From JAABYT01 sp041581935 (lineage in GTDB: Bacteria > Pseudomonadota > Gammaproteobacteria > HK1), in contig JBFICP010000152.1 of NCBI GenBank assembly GCA_041581935.1, positions 1-7,484 of the forward strand: a stretch of 7,484 bases of DNA, in the 5' to 3' direction. Each line of letters opens with the position of its first letter. Position 1 is the stretch's first letter. This document shows positions 5,445 to 7,484 of the stretch, in pieces. Under the pieces are notes generated by a model. That model ran no database searches. It was not told the origin of the DNA and saw only the letters and a list, made by a program, of their open reading frames with translations. A program made the position numbers and the translations under genes.

Positions 5445-7484
5445 ATGACAACGTCGAAGCAAAAAAGCAAATCAGCCGGCACCCTTGAAACTCCCGGAGG
5501 GATCCGCGTACACCGCAACGAGCGCACCGATCGTTATACCGATGCGGTGTTACCGCTGCAGGCGTCCCTGGACAGTCGCCGGGGCGTGCTGCTCACATCA
5601 TCGTTCGAGTACCCCGGTCGATACACACGATGGGATATAGGCTTCGTCGATCCGCCGATGGTATTTACCTCCCGGGGACGCACATTTGTTTTCGAGGCCC
5701 TGAACGCGCGCGGTGCGTTGCTCATTTCACCTATCGCCAAAGCTGTCGAGAGTCTCGCCGCTGTTGCGTCGTTCGAAGCGTCGAAGAATCGCGTATCCGG
5801 CATCGTGCGCGAGTCGGACGAGTGGTTTCCCGAAGAGTTGCGAAGCAAACAACCGACGGTATTTTCAGTGCTTCGTGCGGTCTGCGCGGCTTTTCGATGT
5901 AACGACCCCTACCTCGGTTTCTATGGTGCATTCGGCTACGAGCTTGCATTCCAGTTCGAGCCCGTGCGCCGGCGCCTCACACCCGAGTCCGATCAGCGTG
6001 ACCTCGTGCTTTACCTGCCCGACGAAATCCTCATCGTCGACCACCGCCGCGAGCAGGCAACCACGTACCGCTACGAGTTCGAGATCGACGGCAAAAGCAC
6101 CGAGAGCATGACCCGAGATGGCGTCGAAGAGCATTACTCACCGGCGAATGCCGTGGACAACGAATGCGATCACGCGCCCGGCGAGTATGCCGAGACGGTG
6201 CGTGCCGCCATCGAGGCTTTTCGTCGCGGAGATCTTTTCGAGGTCGTACCGGGTCAGACCTTTTTCGAACTCTGCCCCGCGTCGCCGTCCGAGGTCTTTG
6301 CGCGATTGAAGAAGCGCAATCCTGCGCCATATGGCGCGCTCATCAATCTCGGGGAGAGCGAGTACCTGGTAGCCGCGTCCCCCGAGATGTACGTGCGCGT
6401 GGACGGCCGGCGCATCGAGACCTGTCCGATCTCCGGCACCATCGCGCGCGGCAAGAACGCCATCGGCGATGCCGCGCAAATTCTCAAGCTGCTCAACTCC
6501 GAAAAGGAGGAGTCGGAGCTCACGATGTGCACCGACGTCGATCGAAACGACAAGTCGCGGGTATGCGTACCGGGCAGCGTTCGAGTCATCGGTCGCCGGC
6601 AGCTCGAGGTTTATTCGCGCCTCATTCACACCGTCGACCACGTCGAAGGAACGCTGCGTGACGAATTCGACGCCCTGGACGGGTTTCTCGCACACACCTG
6701 GGCGGTCACCGTCACCGGAGCGCCGAAACAGCACGCCATACAGTTCATCGAGGATCACGAGCATTCACCGCGACGCTGGTACGGCGGCGCCATGGGTTAC
6801 GTCGGCTTCGATGGAAACATGAACACGGGACTGACACTGCGTACCGTGCGCATCAAGGACGGCATTGCAGAAGTACGCGCCGGCGCGACGTTGCTCTTCG
6901 GCTCGGACCCGGACGCAGAGGAAGCAGAGACGCGACTCAAGGCTTCGGCACTGTTAGACGCAATTCGCCGCGGCGATGAGCCGATCGACGATAAACGGAT
7001 ACAGGTCAATGACCGACCCGGTACCGGCAAGAAAGTGCTGATGGTGGATCACGAGGATTCGTTCGTGCACACGCTGGCGGGTTACTTCCGCGAAACCGGC
7101 GCCGAGGTCATCACCTATCGGTCGGGATTTCCACTGCACAAGCTCGTCGAGGAAGGGCCGCATCTCGTGTTACTTTCGCCGGGACCGGGCCGGCCGGAAG
7201 ACTTCGCCGTCGGCAACACCATCGCGGCCGCGCTGGATGCGAAGATCCCGATTTTCGGCGTCTGCCTCGGCTTGCAGGGTATCGTCGAGCATTTCGGTGG
7301 CTCGCTCGACATTCTTCCCCAGCCCATGCACGGCAAGCCTTCCATTGTGCGCGTCCTGGGTGGCAAGCTGCTCGAGGGGCATCCCCGGGAATTCGACGCC
7401 GGCAGATATCATTCGTTGATTGCCGAACGCGACACGCTTCCCGAGGCACTCGAGCTCACGGCGGAAACGCCGGAAAGCGTCGTC
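5445..7484 (+). CDS. trpE(G): Fused anthranilate synthase, component I plus glutamine amidotransferase (3' end outside window)
   Basis: This gene is open for 680 codons to the window edge. Anthranilate synthase makes anthranilate from chorismate and glutamine, the first committed step of tryptophan synthesis. Residues 1 to about 505 are component I. LLTSSFEYPGRYTRWD (49-64) corresponds to the tryptophan-feedback region. The chorismate-binding domain shows RRGDLFEVVPGQ (260-271), PISGTIARG (328-336), ELTMCTDVDRND (358-369), HTVDHVEGTL (395-404), VTGAPKQ (423-429), and YGGAMGYVGFDGNMNTG (446-462). After a linker comes a class I amidotransferase domain from about 529: VLMVDHEDSF, LLSPGPGRPEDF (576-587), and nucleophile C607 in GVCLGLQ. 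RYHSL (654-658) is also present. The catalytic His-Glu pair (HPE motif) would be just beyond the edge; rhizobial TrpE(G) is about 730 residues, so roughly 50 are missing. Expression is probably controlled by the attenuator upstream and activity by Trp feedback. Family and function are very sure. Confidence 0.96.
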   Translation, partial: MTTSKQKSKSAGTLETPGGIRVHRNERTDRYTDAVLPLQASLDSRRGVLLTSSFEYPGRYTRWDIGFVDPPMVFTSRGRTFVFEALNARGALLISPIAKAVESLAAVASFEASKNRVSGIVRESDEWFPEELRSKQPTVFSVLRAVCAAFRCNDPYLGFYGAFGYELAFQFEPVRRRLTPESDQRDLVLYLPDEILIVDHRREQATTYRYEFEIDGKSTESMTRDGVEEHYSPANAVDNECDHAPGEYAETVRAAIEAFRRGDLFEVVPGQTFFELCPASPSEVFARLKKRNPAPYGALINLGESEYLVAASPEMYVRVDGRRIETCPISGTIARGKNAIGDAAQILKLLNSEKEESELTMCTDVDRNDKSRVCVPGSVRVIGRRQLEVYSRLIHTVDHVEGTLRDEFDALDGFLAHTWAVTVTGAPKQHAIQFIEDHEHSPRRWYGGAMGYVGFDGNMNTGLTLRTVRIKDGIAEVRAGATLLFGSDPDAEEAETRLKASALLDAIRRGDEPIDDKRIQVNDRPGTGKKVLMVDHEDSFVHTLAGYFRETGAEVITYRSGFPLHKLVEEGPHLVLLSPGPGRPEDFAVGNTIAAALDAKIPIFGVCLGLQGIVEHFGGSLDILPQPMHGKPSIVRVLGGKLLEGHPREFDAGRYHSLIAERDTLPEALELTAETPESVV

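Noticed and set aside
6138..6764. A 208-codon minus-strand frame inside trpE(G)
   Set aside because: It lies opposite conserved chorismate-binding motifs and has no family features of its own.

Overview
This window looks like GC-rich proteobacterial chromosome. The proteins resemble alpha- and gammaproteobacterial families, but no marker gene fixes the genus. It holds five protein-coding genes, two of them cut by the window edges, and one very short leader-peptide gene. I saw no rRNA, tRNA, CRISPR array or insertion sequence.

Left half (1-3134), minus strand. Read in the direction of transcription, three genes follow each other: a eukaryotic-type Ser/Thr protein kinase (3134-1620), a membrane-anchored c-type heme sensor of the DUF3365/Tll0287 type ending in a HAMP domain (1488-616), and the N-terminal membrane part of a CydD-type ABC exporter (486-1, continuing past the window). 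The gaps are about 130 bp each. The cluster may be one signalling/export unit: kinase, heme or redox receptor, and an exporter related to those needed for cytochrome assembly. That functional link is inference.

Middle (3135-5155). A divergent intergenic region carries a good CRP/FNR-type palindrome. The plus-strand gene that follows is a gamma-glutamyltransferase-family Ntn hydrolase. It keeps the catalytic Thr and the oxyanion Gly-Gly, but most residues that bind the gamma-glutamyl group in E. coli GGT are changed. A GC hairpin follows its stop codon.

Right half (5156-7484), plus strand. This is a textbook tryptophan control region. A TTGACA promoter is followed at once by a 15-codon leader peptide with tandem Trp codons, then mutually exclusive 1:2, 2:3 and 3:4 RNA stems, the last being a 9-bp terminator with a T-run. 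The structural gene behind it is trpE(G), a fused anthranilate synthase (component I plus glutamine amidotransferase) open to the window edge. The likely transcription start falls on the leader AUG, so the leader peptide is probably translated from a leaderless mRNA. This layout matches the trpL-trpE(G) arrangement known from Sinorhizobium/Rhizobium and is the best-supported regulatory system in the window.
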